In this document: piece by piece, positions 10,836 through 23,800 of the stretch
Layout: every line of letters begins with the position of its first letter
Position numbering within the stretch: the stretch's first letter is position 1
Source of the DNA: Crocodylus rhombifer
Taxonomy: Eukaryota > Chordata > Crocodylia > Crocodylidae
Direction of reading: 5' to 3'
Length of the DNA stretch: 64,000 nt
Assembly (NCBI GenBank): GCA_038503035.1
Contig: JAVSML010024426.1
Span: 126,607-190,606, forward strand
Program-made: the position numbers and the translations under genes
The notes under the pieces: model-generated
Database searches by the model: none
Told to the model about the DNA's origin: nothing
What the model saw: the letters and a program-made list of their open reading frames with translations, nothing else

Positions 10836-13800
10836 ACTCAGGTCAGAATTGCAAATTGAGTAACACAGTCCCAACCAAAGATCTTTCTCTGGTCAACCCT
10901 AAATTTTAGATGTTTTGCTACAAACTATGAAACTCCTTTTCATTGTCATGCTCTTCTACAATTTCTACATTGTAAATTCTCATGACGTTTCACAACTGCA
11001 TCCGCTGCAAGCAGGACTATCTTACAAAAAAGAAAGAAAAGGGGAGGAGGGGAAGGGAGAGAGAGAAAAAAGCTCTCTGCCTAATGGACAGACCTCGAAA
11101 CATAAAGAACAAATTACAGTGAACAAGCAACGCGGCTGAGCCATCGTTCGAGCTGGACGGAGTATTTCGGATTACAGCTTGGATCATTGTAAACGCTAGA
11201 CTTGAAAAAAAGGTGTCAGTTTTTAAATGTACAAGTTATAAGAAACTTGGTGGTATGATGTAATGTAAAAATAGGAAAGCTCCTATGTCAGGAAAGACCT
11301 CAAGAGAAGCAAGGCCCTCCTTGCCTTCTCAACTTATGAGCAGCAGTCATCTGCCTCGTAGTCAATACATTGTCTAAGCAACCTTACCTATAAAAGCATC
11401 ATTTAGTAAACTGAAGTAGTCTGGCAACAAAAATCAACAATTAAGGGAAAATACAAGTTCCAGTTCAGAAATTCTTGGGCAGATTCATGGTTGCCTTCTA
11501 AATGGACGTACGGCCTCAGAAAAATTACAACATGCGATGAAGTAATTGTTCAATCATTACCATAAGTACTTGACTGTTACAAAAGATTAAAAGGAATAAC
11601 TGGACTACATGGGAGTTAAGAAAGAGTTTGTATTTTATACACAGAATATGTACACTGGTTTTGGACGTGTGTGGGTTTTTATCCATGCAAATTCCATACA
11701 AAACTATTTACAAAAAATAACAGTAGGATTGTTTTTTAAAGAAACATATACATGTTGGAAGCTCCAGCAATAATGGAAGTTCTGAAAAAAGACTTAAGAT
11801 ACATTATCATACAAATAGATGACCTTTAAAAAGGAGGAAAATGCAGTTTACAGAACATGAAATGTGGAATGACTTAAAATGCAATATCAAATAAGTTGTT
11901 CAAATATTTACAGCTTAATCACCTGGTTCTTCTTATATGATCACTTCCAAATATCTGTCTCAGAACTACGTTGTCAGTCTTGGTCACGTGTACACGTTGC
12001 TGATTTGGTTAGATTTTTTTTTTTCTGAGTTTCAGAAATCACAAGAAAAGGTACAAAGGAAAAGTATCTGAATACTGACCGAGTGATAATTTAACATGTG
12101 TTTTATGCAATCACATTTTCCTGATTCTACATAATTACACAATAGTTCAAAGCGCTATTCACATTAATCCCAACAAAATTCACCAGACAATCCCTTTACA
12201 AAGCCTGTGCATGTGATACACAGATGGTACAAACATTTGCATGAACTGTAGATGCAACAAACGAACAGCAGCAAGATGGAAATTCCCATGGGTTTGGCCA
12301 TGCTCACAGCAGTTGCACAGGTTCAACAAATAAAACTGCCCTAGTACTTACAAGCAACAGGCTCCACCCTGCAGGCCCTCTGCAAGCAGCACGGACGTCC
12401 AGCAACAGGCGCCCATGCGTACAGCGCTAGCGTGTCTGGGCTCCGAACCAAAATCTGCATCCTGGGCAGATTTCATTGATTCATCCACATTGCAAAAACA
12501 AAGAAAGAACACCGCCGCAGGCTTTGGTGCTTCCCGGCAAGTACCAGATTTTTCACAATGTGGCTTAATGAAATTACTTGCACCGGGGGATAACCCTGAC
12601 GTGTGCCTTACTTTGCAAGGACTCTTAAATAAGAAAAGGAAATCCTCAAGTGCCAATAGATCATTTTAAGTGGCTCAGTGCTGGACACTGAAGATCAGTT
12701 ATAAACATACCGAGGGGAAATCCTGGTTCCACAGAAGTTAATGCTACTTTCCCCACAATTTTTTGTAGGTTCCCAAAAGTTACTAAGTGCTAAAAAGAGT
12801 TGGCTGTTAGAGTTGAATTGTTAGAAGGGGAGGTTTGAAGCACTTTTTAAATTTGAGGATGCTGAAGCCATGAAAAAAAGTTGTACTTAATAGCTTGTTT
12901 CTAATATCTTCATTTTTAGTTGATTACAAAACATTTCAAACATTCTCTGCCAACTGATGCATCATGGCTGTTATTGTGTCCTTTGCTCCTGACCTTTGAG
13001 GTTGTATCTAGGTGATTTTACAGTAATTCTCTTTCCCCTTATTTAAAAAAGTAAGCAGAGTAAAAGCAGCTTGAAGGAAATGACCCTGAAATTTGGTGTA
13101 ACATAAAAATACAACTTAAAATGGTGTTAATCATAAATGATCTACTGAAAACATTTCAAAACTGAAGGGGAAAAAAAAAGACAGATCACTTCATTCTACC
13201 ATGTTACAAAAAAATCTGCAGCATTATTCCTGTGCTATGGACAATTTAAATTGGGATTCAATCGTGAGGAAATCTCTACTTTAACACAGGGCCAGTACAA
13301 AGACAACTGTTTCTAGGGTCTGTGATATTTTTTCATCTGCTTACGTCACCAAAAGAACAATGGCATAAAATGTTCTGTTTAAAAAAAAAAATAATTGGGG
13401 CATGCCATATCTTTTCTTCACCTCTGAAAGGGCACTGTGTACCACACTTCAATGCGAGCTGCATATAAAATGGTGAGACGGGATTAGTGACAAGCAACTA
13501 CTGTACGGTACACTGGAGGTCAAGCAGTAATCTTAAAACAGGTGTCCTTCCAGCACCACGTGCTCGCCAAAAGGAGCGTTCCTCCTGAAAGTCCAGTTAC
13601 ATCACAGCGATTTGGGTGAAAATTAGGCTTTAGCAAAAGTCCGCTCACCTACAACTCTTTTGAAAGAACTATTCTCATCTTCTCCAACGGATTTTTCCTA
13701 GAAGGCCAAAGCTTTACGTACCCTAATTCTGCAAACTGTCTAAGAGAAGGCAGTCAGTTCAGATGCTACACAAGAGGATTTGGGTTTGCCCAGACACAAC

Positions 13801-15871
13801 CTCCCCTAGCCCCCTTACTGCTTTACAGCAACTCGGCCTGCGGACAAGATGCTGCGGATACGAGCTCTCATTGCTGGCACACCGTAATGCTTAGGAAGGA
13901 GGTGAGAAGGGGATGGTCAGAGGAGGACAGGAACATCCTTCTCTGGGTGTGCAACAGGGAGGGAAGTCAGCTAGTGCACCTCACCCTGAGTCTCAGCTCT
14001 GAATCCAAGCTCCCTCAGTATCCATCATCGCACAAACACCGAGAGAGGAAGGGGAAGGGTACCAGGAGCTCTCTTTAGGACTGCATAGTCAACAGCCTTT
14101 GGGAAGCTGGTAAAGCCAGTTGTTTTCTTAGCCTGGCCTGTCAAGGGAAACACGAATCTTAAGCAGCTGTAATAAGGAGCTGCTCTTCACACCCGTCCCC
14201 AAAGCTGTGCAGTGATGCAAGTGATCCATGGTTTTCTTCACCATCTCTCCAGCACGCTAACTTGCCTCCCATGTGAGACGGTACGGACAAAGCCAGTGCC
14301 AGCTCCCTCAGGGCACTGGCTGCACTCGAATGCTGCATGCACTCGCTTGAATGCGGCTCACTGGATCTGCCTGTGCAACTTCACGTAAAAGTGCTCTTCC
14401 TTTCATTTAAATAAACCCCATGGAAATCAAAGACGATTCCATTGGAGGCTGTTGAAAGGGAACGGCTAGTATTTCACATAATATGCCTTTCAAAAAAGGA
14501 CACTGGTATGGCCAGGTAAGGAGACTCAGCACAGCTGTTTTACACCAATGCAGAGTAATTTCTCAAAGGGAGCGACGTCAAAAACCTAGTACGGACGTCT
14601 CCTGGAAATATCAACTGGAATCTACTATAATGAGATTTTAAGTACAGTAGATCATATTGTGATAAAACAGGATTTTTAAAGAGTGAAACTTCAACGGTTT
14701 TGTCAGTTACTAAGTTCTAAAAAACGTGTCAGAAAAGTTACAATTTGGTCAAATTTCATCTAAGGCTTCAAGTTCACCAATCACAAAGCTTTATCGCTGC
14801 CTTGGCATGCCAATTTGTTGTGGGGGGGAGGGGGTGGGACGAAGATAAAATATACACTCTATATTACATGCTAGCATTATTACTACAAGGAGAAGTCAGA
14901 GGCTGGCATTCATTTGCATTTGCTCTGCCTGCATGGACCGTATAAGGTTTGAAATGATGCATTTCAATGCACCATCTTAAACGTGGGGGAGAAATGTGGA
15001 ACATAATGAAGACAGCCCCTATCTTGGCAAAAACACAATCAAGACTGAACACGTTTATGGCTTGAATTTGGCCCCTGCATTTGCTCAAAATTTGGGAAAG
15101 AAGAGCTGCCCCCCACGTCACATCCTAATTAACAGAAATAGTTTTCAGTGCCGCAAAAGAGCTGCTGGTAGTTCTCACTCACGCCATTTACTAAAGCTAT
15201 TTAGCTGTAGTATGAAGATTGACCTTCTGCAGGTATTGTTGGTCTCTTACCCTTCACGCTGCATACGGCACATAACATCTTAAAGCATTTACTGAATAAA
15301 GGTAGAAGTGTACCTATTTTAGGATTCCCTGAGGCTGACCAAACATGAATAACTCAGTACTTTTTATAAAACAGGCTAATTTACGGTGGCATAAGCTAAA
15401 AAGTGCTACTAGAGACTTTTACACCCAGGGTCATTACATCTTACAAAGCCCAGTTCTGATCTCAAGTGCCCATACCTTCCAGTTTCCTTATATAAATGGC
15501 AGGGTGAAATCCTGCCCCAGCACAGTCAGTAACTAAACATCAACTGAGTTCTCAATAAAACCAGGATTTTGCTCAGAATCACTTCTGATTCATGTCATAG
15601 TTAAACTCTTGCAACTAATGTCTCAATTTGCTCCTGAATTTTGTGTGGCATTTTAGGGACTTAGCTACATTACGGGAAAGCTTTGGAAATCTGGACACAG
15701 CTGAGGGTGACTGTCTGCTATGCCCGAAGTCACAAGTCTAATTAGTCTAGCTCTAGCCTTTAATTATTTGTGTGTAAACAAATAAGACAACTCAGTAAAA
15801 GCATCTCTGAGACAGTTCCAAGTCACTCTACTGTCCACTGAGCACTTTAATGCCACTATTTAACACATGCT
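10836..15871. other. AT-rich single-copy sequence downstream of LRCH2
   Basis: About 5 kb with no recognised repeat family or conserved exon. It has many short A and T runs and hexamers of both polarities. It could be distal 3' UTR of LRCH2 or ordinary intergenic DNA; the sequence does not decide. Confidence 0.4.
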
Positions 15872-16557
15872 GGGCGCATCTACATGTGAATTAATCCACT
15901 TTAGTTAATGTGCATTAAATCTAGTACCTCCATTGTGAGGTACTAGGACAATGCTCATTAGCCTGTCTTAATGCACATTAACTAAGAGCACAGGCATTTT
16001 TACACATGCAAGTGCCGCAGTGCCAGGCACTTTGAAAAGCTCCCGGAGCTGAGATGCTTACAGTTGTATAAGCAGCAAAACGGGCATCAATGATAAGAAA
16101 ATGGCAGTGGCACACTCTTGAGCTAAACCACATCAAAAGCACTCCACTGCCATTTTCTGAGTGCTGATGTGCATTTTGCCATTTGTACAACTGCACGCAG
16201 CACAGTCCGCTCTGAGTGGGGGATCTCCAGCGCATCGCAGGACAAAAAGGTATGCGTATAAATGCTCCACAGTTTAAGTGACGCTTAATGCGCATCAGCC
16301 TATTTTAATGTGCATTAACTAAATAGAATTTTTTCCAGTGATGCTTTAATATGCATTAAAACAGGCTAATGCACATTAAAGTGCATGTGTAGACGCACCC
16401 TCCATTGAGGTCCTAGGAAAATATGTATTGGCTTATCTCAATGTGCATTAACTAAAGAGCACAGTTTTTCACTGACACCTAATGCGCATTAACAAGACAG
16501 GACTTTTAATGTGCATGACGATTTAATGTGCATTAAAGTGCACATGTAGATGTGCCT
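15872..16557. mobile_element. Composite miniature inverted-repeat element
   Basis: The ends are inverted: 'gggcgcatctacatgtg' at the left and the complement of 'cacatgtagatgtgcct' at the right. Inside are repeated blocks of 'taatgtgcattaactaa' and 'aaagtgcatgtgtagacgca', so it looks like two related copies nested or fused. No open frame for a transposase, hence non-autonomous. Superfamily not determined. A partial relative is at 7440-7551. Confidence 0.7.
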
Positions 16558-17819
16558 GCAGAAGCCATCTAGGCAAGACGTACTATACTGCTCAGAGAAA
16601 AGAACACTCCCATGGGACACACTACACCCAACAAAATATCCTGAACTGATACAGGAGAATATTCGACTTCTCCGCACCCCACCCAAGGAAATATTTTGGT
16701 ACGTTCAGTCACACAGAAATGAGTCAAATGCACCAGGCCATAGCTTTATCTGACTGCAGTCACTCTGATTAAGGGGCTCAGTACTGAAGAACTCTAGCTC
16801 CTGGAACAGATCAATAATCAAAACTCGAGGGAGATTTCCAAAAATTCTTAAGTCTTGGCATAACTCTGCTCCCAGCCAAATCAGGGGGAAAAAAACTGCA
16901 ATAAGATGCAACAGGAGCCACTGCTGCACCCTTCTGAAGCCCCCACACATCAAGGCCAAACTCTGAGTAACTGCATGACATCCTAAATGAAATGGAAACC
17001 CCAGAGCTCACCTAAGGAGGACTAAGGAGAGGCAAGGTATTGCCTGCACTTCAGTAAATGCCACAGAGCAGTTTCCCACAAGTAAAGGGAAGGACAGTCT
17101 CCCGAGGTCATGAGAAGGCAAAAACATATAAGAAAATGACTGATGATTCTTCAAAAGACTGGAGACTCTAAGGAACAGCACTTTAAATATACATACAAAA
17201 CCTCATTAGCATGGTTCTCGCTAGAGATGAGGAGCATCTTCCCACTGCCGCTCTCCTCTGGGAGCCGGCACTGCTAATCACAGGCTTCACACACGGTTTC
17301 CTGTGCATGTCTTTGCTTTTGGCATGAAAATCCAGGGCTCGCTTGAGAGATCCAGTGATCCCAGCCATTTGTTTGCTCGCTGGGGCCGCAGTTGTGGAGT
17401 TTCTATTGAATGCTGTTGGGCGTGCTAGTGGTAGCCATGTTGGTCTAAGAACATAGGCAGACAACGCCAAATGGCTACAATGAAGACCCCCGCACATTTA
17501 CCCAAATAACCTTGTCTGCCTATTGCACGCTGTGGCAGGGACAGGAAAGGGGAGCATGCCAAGGAGTCAAGAGCTGTCTAAATGTGGGGGTCCTCTCCCC
17601 AGAGATTCCCAGGCTCGCACTCCCATACAGACTAGAAAGCCACAACATTTTTCTACGTGGTGAAGAAGAAAATACTGGAGGAAGAGTCTTGGCTTACGTG
17701 CACATCTTGGCTTATCCAGTGGGCTCTTCTTGCCAGAGGACATGGAGTAGGGCCAGAATCGTATCTGCGGACAGTGGGCAGGCAAGGCCACTTGCAGAAT
17801 AGTCATGAAGATGCTACTT
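16558..17819. other. Intergenic or distal UTR, small repeat piece
   Basis: Contains at about 17425-17470 a piece with 'gtggtagccatgttggtcta', a motif shared with the short interspersed family seen at 35560 and 55862. No gene recognised. Confidence 0.4.
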
Positions 17820-20691
17820 CTAAAAAAATTAACTGATAGCCTTAATCAACATTAACTGGCATTTTACTGTTTATCACACATATAGGGAGATAATCCACAA
17901 TGACTTAATGTTTAAATTTCTTTTCCAAGTCATTTTTTAAAATACTGACAGAAATATGCACTAACTTTTACATAATTGTTAAACAACTGGCACACAGCAC
18001 AGAGCCAGACTTCTTAATTTTTCCCTGTGGGCATAAACTTCTATCATCTTCTGCCACATGATGATAATCTGTTTAGACTGGGAAAACTTGTTTCAAGCGA
18101 TCAACAAAACAGTTCATTCGAAGGGGTACTAAGTGCAAGGTTCAGTGAACTGAGCATGCTTTACAGGGGAAATATTGGTCCAGCAAAAAAATAAATATAA
18201 GACCAGTGGAAATATTTAAAGCACAAGAGTCCAATGCTTATGTCCTCACAGTCCAAATCAGATAAGCAACCAGCAAACCCATGGCTAACATACTGGAACA
18301 CAAAATTGTATGCTTGTTGTCCAGAGGGCAAAGAGCTACTATAAAATATATTTTCTCTTTTGAATGATAAACTAATTCTTCAGCTCTTCCAACGTAGCAT
18401 ATACAATAAAACAAAAGTCTCCTTATTGAACTAAGCTTGGCTTGTTCTTTTTAAAATACTGAAATAATTATGTTCCATTTACATGAAATGAGAACAACTT
18501 TACTGGTACATTTTTAAAAGAGCTCATTTTCAAAATAATTTAAGGTAAACGGTTAAAATTAATTTATTCAGAGAAAGGATAAATAAGGCTACTTATTTTA
18601 GTGGCTGATACTACACTGAGACTATTTCACTTTCCCCATACAACTACATGCTTAGCTGATATTTTAAATGTATTTTTATATCTATAATTTTGCAGAGGGC
18701 ACGAGTCTTTTCAGTAAGCCATACTTTTGAGAACTACAATGTATTTACAATAGCATACTTTAATTATAGCACATGAATCACTTTTATTTCAATGGATTTC
18801 AATTTAATAAAGAGTCTGAGAATAACGTAACCTTCTAAATCTTGTAGCCAGCATATTTTTTTAAAATTTCTTTTGACTGGCTTATTGGTCCATTGAAAGG
18901 AAAGACGGACAGAATAAAAGAACATTTGCTCCTTTGCCAAATTAAATTAAATAAGGTATATCAATTGGCAATAGCAGAACCATTTTTGTTACGTATTTTG
19001 TTTGGCACACTAGGTTTTTTTTCTTTTCACCTAAAGTAACCTAGTCCAAAAGTATAAAATCTGTGAAATACCCAGAACTCAACAAACATTTCAGAGTGAC
19101 CTACATATTCACTAGAAAAGTAAATGAATGCGTGCACACACACACACACACTCATCTAAAATGAAGTATCCGACACACCTGAATTTGTTTTTGGGGAAGT
19201 CAACTCTGCTGCTTAGACCCTTGTAAGCAATATACCAATTTGAACAAGTGTAAAAACCAAACAAGTATTTAAAACAAGTAGTTGAGAAAACTTCCATTGT
19301 GGGGATTTTTTTTTTTTTTTTCATATCTGACCCCCAAGAGTGTCCTTGGCACAGAGTTAACTGTAGAGAACCACCAGGTGCAACCTGATTATATGCTATG
19401 CCATGCAAGTGGCTAATTTTCACAATAAATCCCAAACCAGCAAGTTCTCTCAAGAGCAAAGAACATAAAGATTCCTAGTCTGATTTTTTTTAAACTAATT
19501 TATGAAGATTCTTGTTGTAAAAATGTAATGTGAAGTCAGGAACAACACAATGTAAAATCCTGAAAGTCACAGTATAAACCTGAGATTTTGGCATTTCTAT
19601 CAAAATGTCCTTAATGATTACTATGTATGCGTCACTAGTCCTTACACATCTTATTTACTGTGTATGTTATTGTTTGTCCCAAACAAGGAAAATAATTAAA
19701 AAATGACAATTTTTGTCCAACAATACATTAAAACAGAAATGATTAGATATTATCAAATTAAATAGCATAAATAAAATGTATTTACATTATTTCCCATCAT
19801 TAGACACCATAATAAGTAATTAAATTGTGCAACAAACTTAAAACATCCAACATCAAAAATGTGAAGCATCATTTATATCTTCACATATTACTGACTTTAC
19901 AAAAAACTATTAAAATATCTAAAAATTCCCATTGTATCTATTTCAGACAAAGAAATTGCAAAAATGTTTAAGACTATTAAGAGTCATCAATTACACAGGC
20001 ACTTCACATGTAAACAATCTACAGTACAACTGAAAAAATATTTTGGCACCAACCTAGAAGACTGGAAAACCCCCCAAGAAATCTGTCCTTTTTACTGTAT
20101 ACTCTTTTTGTGTAATGAACTTATGTTCAGCTAAATAGTAGTGATGTTAAAAATGTATAAATTACAGGAGTGCAAGAAATGAAGAACCCAAAAGGCAGCG
20201 CTACTTGAAACATTAAAATGGATTAAATGCAATCAGTCACTCATATTTTTACCATCATACAGTCGCCGTATTTTGAACTGTATATTTAAACCAAACAATT
20301 GATTTAAATGTTTTATAGGAAGGCTTTTTTTTTTTTTTTAAGTCAACTGAAGGTAGCAAAAAAATTAAATTTTTAAATGTAACACCATGAAACATTAATG
20401 GGAAACTTGGAACTTATGTTACCTGGAAAGTGAACCTGATGCTGTCAAAATCTCTTGTGCATCCACGCTTTAAAAAACCCCCCAAAAGAAATCAGAATAC
20501 CAACATATTCAGATAATTGCCTGCTTCACATCAAGGTTCATGCTTAACTCCAAAATAAGGCTCTGTCTAAAGTATCTGGGCAGAAATGACTTTTTGATGG
20601 CTTGGATGTGCCCATTCAGAAAGCTGAATCGCCCAGGAGCAATCCAAATCAACAGATCAAAGGTTGGTTTGTCTGGTTTCCAAAAGTCACG
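17820..20691 (-). other. LRCH2: Probable LRCH2 3' UTR
   Basis: Directly after the stop codon the sequence is AT-rich, free of recognisable CR1 or hAT pieces, and lacks long open frames for almost 3 kb. Complement AATAAA hexamers occur at 18783-18788 and 18563-18568 as possible polyadenylation signals, but neither has a convincing GU-rich element after it. The true 3' end cannot be fixed from sequence; the UTR could end earlier or extend below 17820. Confidence 0.5.
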
Positions 20692-20811
20692 TTACACAGA
20701 GGAAAGATGAGATGCCTTAGATGTAGGCAGTTCAAGCAGAGCCTGAACAGTGAGACCAACTTTCACTAGACCCCTTTCTTCCAAAATATGGTGAGGCAAG
20801 CAAAGCCTTTC
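20692..20811 (-). CDS. LRCH2: LRCH2 exon 21, CH domain end and stop
   Basis: 120 nt of coding sequence, acceptor tttttcag. It encodes ERLCLPHHILEERGLVKVG then LTVQALLELPTSKASHLSS and V, and stops at TAA (complement of 20692-20694). The C-terminus matches the soluble LRCH2 end; there is no hydrophobic tail as in LRCH1. Confidence 0.96.
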   Translation of the reverse strand, partial: ERLCLPHHILEERGLVKVGLTVQALLELPTSKASHLSSV

Positions 20812-23800
20812 CTGAAAAATAAAGCAACACATGCATCATATGGCAATCGTTTGGCCCAGCTTGGGTACACAATATATTCTTACAAGACTCAAGCGCTCAA
20901 ATACTTCATTGCTTCTAATTAGCGTTTTGTACAGAAATCACCCCTCTTTACACTTGCACACATGTTTCTATGGCAACTTTGAGTGTGAGAAGGTATGCTG
21001 AACCTAATTACATTCCACAGAAATTCTGAGAGCTGCAGTATGAAAAATGCAAATAAAAATATAAATAATTAGCAAATCAAGGAAAACATTTCTATAAAAC
21101 TGAAGAACATTCATCCTGAAATTCTGACCCCCAAGTCTATCAGAAATCCCCTCCCCTCCATTAAATTAAGGCCTGTACTAATCTTAATTAACTAAAGGTT
21201 CAGGAACAGAGGTTTCTATCTGCCTTCATAAACGGATGCAACAAAACAGGCTGGCAGGGCAGTTCTGGATTCGTGGTCATGTTCCTCCACCCAACACGTG
21301 GAAGCTCTGTACAGGTCTTTGCACTGCCAGGGATGGGGAAACTTGGTAACAAAATCACCCTCCACAGAGTTTCCCCTTTCCCACATATCAGATAAAATAA
21401 GTGCCTACCATCTAGCATTAACTCCTTGCCTTTTTAAAAATTATTTATAAAGGCATGGGGATGGAATCGATAGCAAAATCTTTGGGAACATGACTTCTGC
21501 AGGACCTCAGCTAATCTGGGGGGCAGATGCTGGGCAGTGCAGAAGCACAGCATCATAATCCCCAACTATGGTTTCACCTGAAACAGTGCCCTTGCTCCTT
21601 TGGGGCAGGAAGAAACAGTAACCAGTCCAACAATCATCTAGCTACTCCAAGTACAAATCTTTGGAGTTTCTCACCTCTAAACGGGAAGGAAATTTCTCTT
21701 TTAATGAGTTTCCACTGGTGGAGGAGGTAAGAGAATCAACCTGGCCAATGTGAAAGCAGTACCAAGGACCAGAGCTGTTGTAGTACAGTTAAGAGATCAC
21801 AAACTTCTTCTGGACAGCTCTATCTGCACATCAAAAGGTGCACTGAATCTCTCATTTTAATGTAGGGTTTTTCATAGGCAGGAAGACTCGCCATTTATAC
21901 TGTAATATGCTACTAAACTAAAGGTTTCTGATACCAGTGATGCCTAGGTCTTATACAGAGCTTTTCAGCAGAAGCTCTCAAAGCCAAATGCAATGTTCAG
22001 CACCATTTTGAAGGCCAGAGAAGTACAATGATTTGGCAAAGCTTAGACGGCTGCTCAGAGAAAGAGGTAAATGTAAGACCCAGGTGTCCTGAGTCCTCTA
22101 TTATAACCAGTTGACTCCCCAATGGTCAGAAATCTAAACTCCTACAATGCTGCTAAACCTTGCCTGCAGTCAGTATCAACAAGCATATTAGTCAGTCAAG
22201 TAATCTGTGTACCTGGGGGACGCCCAATTTTTTACAAGCATCCAAAAAGTTTTCAACATTTCTTCGGCACTTCGCCATGCTGAGTTTAGGCTGTAAAACA
22301 GGATGTTAGATGCTCACTTACTTCTTTAAGACAGGTTTTTGAAATTATGGTGCAAATTCTGTAACAGTTATTGGACCAGAAACTAAGGTACAATAGTAAT
22401 TTCATAAAGCCTCTGTAGATAACATAGGCTTCTAAACAAATGACCTTTAAACCAGGACAGAGTACTTGTTTTATGGGTCTGGAAAGAACATGAAAAGTGA
22501 TAATGTATATATACAACATAGTAGAGACCACTTACAACTATTTAGCATGGAATTCCAAGAGTGTCCTCACTTCAGACATGGCCCCCCACTACAGGAAGGA
22601 CATGGACAAACTGGGCTGAGTCCAGCGAAGGGCAATGAAAATGGTTGCGGGGCTGGAGGACATGACTGGTGGAGAGAGGCTGAGGGAACTGTGCTGATTT
22701 AGTCTGGAGAAGAGAGACCGAGGGGGGATTTGATAGCAGCCTTCAAGTCCCTGCAGGGGGGGCTGCAAAGAGGATGGAGCTGGACTGTTCTCAGTGGGGG
22801 CAGATGATGAACAAGGAGCAATGGGTTCATGTTGCAGCAAGGGAAGTTCAGGTTGCATATTAGGAAAAAACTTTCTCGCGAGGGTGGTGAAGTTCTGGAA
22901 CAGGTTACCCAGAGAGGTGGTGGAGTCTCCATCCTTGGGGGAGGTTTAAGACCCAGCTAGACAAAGCCTTGTCTGGGATGATGTAGTTGGGGCTGGTCCT
23001 GTTTTGAGCAGGGGGTTGGACTGGATGTGACCTGAGGTCCCTTCCACCCCAAATTTCCTATCACTCTATGACTATAAAGATATATTTGACCTACCACTGC
23101 TGGTGATGGTACATGAATGCTGGCAACAGAACGTGGCCTTATGTGATTGGCTAAATGGCAAAGAACCACACCATCCATCAATGCTGCTCCAATGTCGTCC
23201 GGCAACATCACTTTTAACCTTGATTCAAGATTCTATTGACAGAAAAAGAAAAAGAAAAAGAAAGAACAGAACAGAAAAACTGTTCTCGCTATCAAAGCAA
23301 TTTTAATTTAAACTAAGTTTAAGATTGCAATATTTTTATGCTAACACATTATAATTGACTGCAAGTATTCCATTTTCATACAATTAACTTGTTTTCCCTT
23401 AACTTTTAATGGTGTATCTTCAAGGACATGACACTTGGTCTTAGTCAAAAGGCCAAGAAGTACTAAGGGAAGAACTCAGCCAGCAGCCACAATAATGCTC
23501 CATACACAATTGTGGAGAGCCAAGACATCTAACTGGCAGATTTTATCAAAGATCATAAAAAGATGAACTGAACACCCCATGGGAGTCCAGAACTTGCTGG
23601 TATAAATGTCAGGTTGCAAAGCTGGGTCAACTGCCTCTGCAGGGAAGGACACAATGGGCATGAATCTTGCCCTTGTGAAAAGCAAGTGATTTATTTGCTT
23701 TGCAGAGGTCACCTCCAAAAATATGTACACGCAGATGATAGGAAATGACACAGGGATCTCTCCACATGCTGGAAGTTTGGGCAGTGGGGGATGTCACCCA

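Noticed and set aside
1..11000. IL13RA2, the expected downstream neighbour in mammals
   Set aside because: No receptor exon with fibronectin-type or WSxWS-like sequence was found in any frame of this part.
19129..19151. Short CA run, and a similar GT/CA patch at 35430-35475
   Set aside because: Ordinary short microsatellites, no special structure.
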